A stretch of 33,730 bases of DNA, from NCBI GenBank assembly GCA_002786785.1, contig PCUD01000058.1, positions 1 through 33,730 on the forward strand, in the 5' to 3' direction. The stretch is from Ignavibacteriales bacterium CG18_big_fil_WC_8_21_14_2_50_31_20. GTDB lineage: Bacteria; Bacteroidota; Ignavibacteria; Ignavibacteriales; Melioribacteraceae. A model generated the notes under the pieces. It saw only the letters and a list, made by a program, of their open reading frames with translations. It was not told where the DNA came from and searched no databases. The translations under genes and the position numbers were made by a program. This document shows, piece by piece, positions 32,854 to 33,730 of this stretch (its first letter is position 1; the number at the start of each line of letters is the position of its first letter).

Positions 32854-33660
32854 ATGAAAAAATTATTGGAAATATCACAAAAATTAAATTTCACAAAAGA
32901 AGATATCATTTATCTTTTAAGTGAAAATAATACCGAAAAAAGGGTAATTATTCAAAATATTTCTCAGAAAATTGCTTCAAAATTAAAAAAAGACTTCCAT
33001 AGTTTTGAGCATAAGATTGATATTTCAAATTATTGCAAAGCTGATTGCATGTTTTGTAATTCGCGAAACAGCAATAATAAAATAAATCGTTTTAGATTAA
33101 ATAGAGAAGAAATTATTAGAAGAGCTCTTGAGCTTCATGCAAATGGTTGTAATTCAATTTTGCTACATTCGGGTTATGACGATTTTTATAATACCGACCG
33201 AATTGCATATATCATTTATTCAATAAAACAACAAGCAAAAATTAAAATTACCCTCAGCTTTGGTATTCGTGAACTTCCAGAATATAAGGAATGGAAAATT
33301 GCCGGTGCGGATTCTTATTATTTGAATATGATTACTAATAATAGCAATCTTTACTCAATTACAAACTCTTGGAATTCATTTGAAAAACGAATTAAACATA
33401 TTGCTGAATTGAAAAAACTTGGATATAATGTTGGCTCGGGAAGTATATTTGGACTGCCTAACCAGACTATTGATGACGCAGCGTCGGATATTATTTTCTT
33501 GAATAATCTTGATTTAAGCTATATTGATTTTTGTCATTTCAATTCTATTAAATCCATACACGATAATATTAATAGTGAAGAGTTTATAAGAAGGGGAGTT
33601 GAAGTGGCTCAAATTGTTGCTGCTGATAAAAGCGTAAGGCTCAATGATTTAATTAATTGA
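32854..33660 (+). CDS. Short, diverged HydE-like radical SAM protein
   Basis: A 268-residue radical SAM protein. The cluster motif CKADCMFC gives C61, C65 and C68. The N-terminus (MKKLLEISQKLNFTKEDIIYLL), IDISNYC, EEIIRRALELHANGCNSILLHSG, SFEKRIKHIAELKKLGYNVGSGSIFGLPNQTIDD and spacing follow HydE, the maturase for the [FeFe]-hydrogenase site. By eye it ends about 80 residues before a normal HydE (about 350), the SGED motif reads SGYD, and the RHET segment reads NMIT. The following bases do not encode the missing part in any frame seen. ATG at 32854 is preferred to the TTG at 32824. It may be a decaying paralogue or a protein with another substrate; a true hydE may lie elsewhere. Confidence 0.75.
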   Translation: MKKLLEISQKLNFTKEDIIYLLSENNTEKRVIIQNISQKIASKLKKDFHSFEHKIDISNYCKADCMFCNSRNSNNKINRFRLNREEIIRRALELHANGCNSILLHSGYDDFYNTDRIAYIIYSIKQQAKIKITLSFGIRELPEYKEWKIAGADSYYLNMITNNSNLYSITNSWNSFEKRIKHIAELKKLGYNVGSGSIFGLPNQTIDDAASDIIFLNNLDLSYIDFCHFNSIKSIHDNINSEEFIRRGVEVAQIVAADKSVRLNDLIN

Positions 33661-33730
33661 AAATTTTATATAAAGCTAAAGCTATCAAATTTGATTTTTT
33701 TGCAATCCCATAAAGATTAATTAGTTTTAA

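Noticed and set aside
33661-33730. Frameshifted continuation of the HydE-like gene.
   Set aside because: None of the frames seen after the stop encodes the expected HydE C-terminal motifs, although only 70 nt are available.

Overview
The window is AT-rich DNA from a member of the Bacteroidota/Chlorobiota group, most likely class Ignavibacteria. The main pointers are a large secreted protein ending in a type IX secretion sorting domain (NYPNPFNPTTNIEF motif plus a FlgD-like fold), LytS/LytTR two-component genes with TPR repeats, and a trimeric NADH-linked [FeFe] hydrogenase. This placement rests on protein style, not on a marker gene.

Region by region. (1) 120-2747 (+) encodes a type III restriction Res subunit; its Mod partner is not in view. 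(2) 2785-11434 (-) is a tryptophan cluster read right to left: trpE-trpG-trpD-trpC-trpF-aroF(DAHP synthase)-trpB-(NimA-like flavoprotein)-trpA. It is preceded at 11577-11761 by a promoter candidate, a 23-residue leader peptide with a W-A-W-W run, and an intrinsic terminator, which together look like a trp attenuator. The longer spacers inside the cluster hold palindromic repeats, one of them a 131-bp element with its own terminal repeats and probable target duplication. (3) 11930-14848 (+) is a tight three-gene set: lipoprotein, mannose-6-phosphate isomerase, AEC transporter. (4) 14849-15803 has no gene and is packed with short hairpins of two families, followed by a HigBA-type toxin-antitoxin pair. 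(5) 16477-22727 (-) holds hydC-hydB-hydA, then a receiver-only regulator and a histidine kinase whose receiver domain has Glu at the phosphoacceptor position. A sigma-54-like sequence lies upstream of hydC. (6) 23069-25743 (-) encodes a TPR histidine kinase and LytTR regulator. (7) 26391-29371 (+) encodes the sorting-domain protein and an outer-membrane barrel gene broken by a 184-bp mobile element. (8) 29422-31432 (-) holds an NtrC-type sigma-54 activator and a secreted protein of unknown role; 31501-32268 (+) is another secreted protein. (9) 32465-33660 contains a second copy of the 184-bp element, which splits a short ORF just upstream of a short, diverged HydE-like radical SAM gene.

The clearest results are the trp attenuator and the 184-bp non-autonomous element. 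Its two near-identical copies have different 5-bp target duplications (TTTAA and TTCAA), and removing one copy restores a 204-residue barrel protein in frame.
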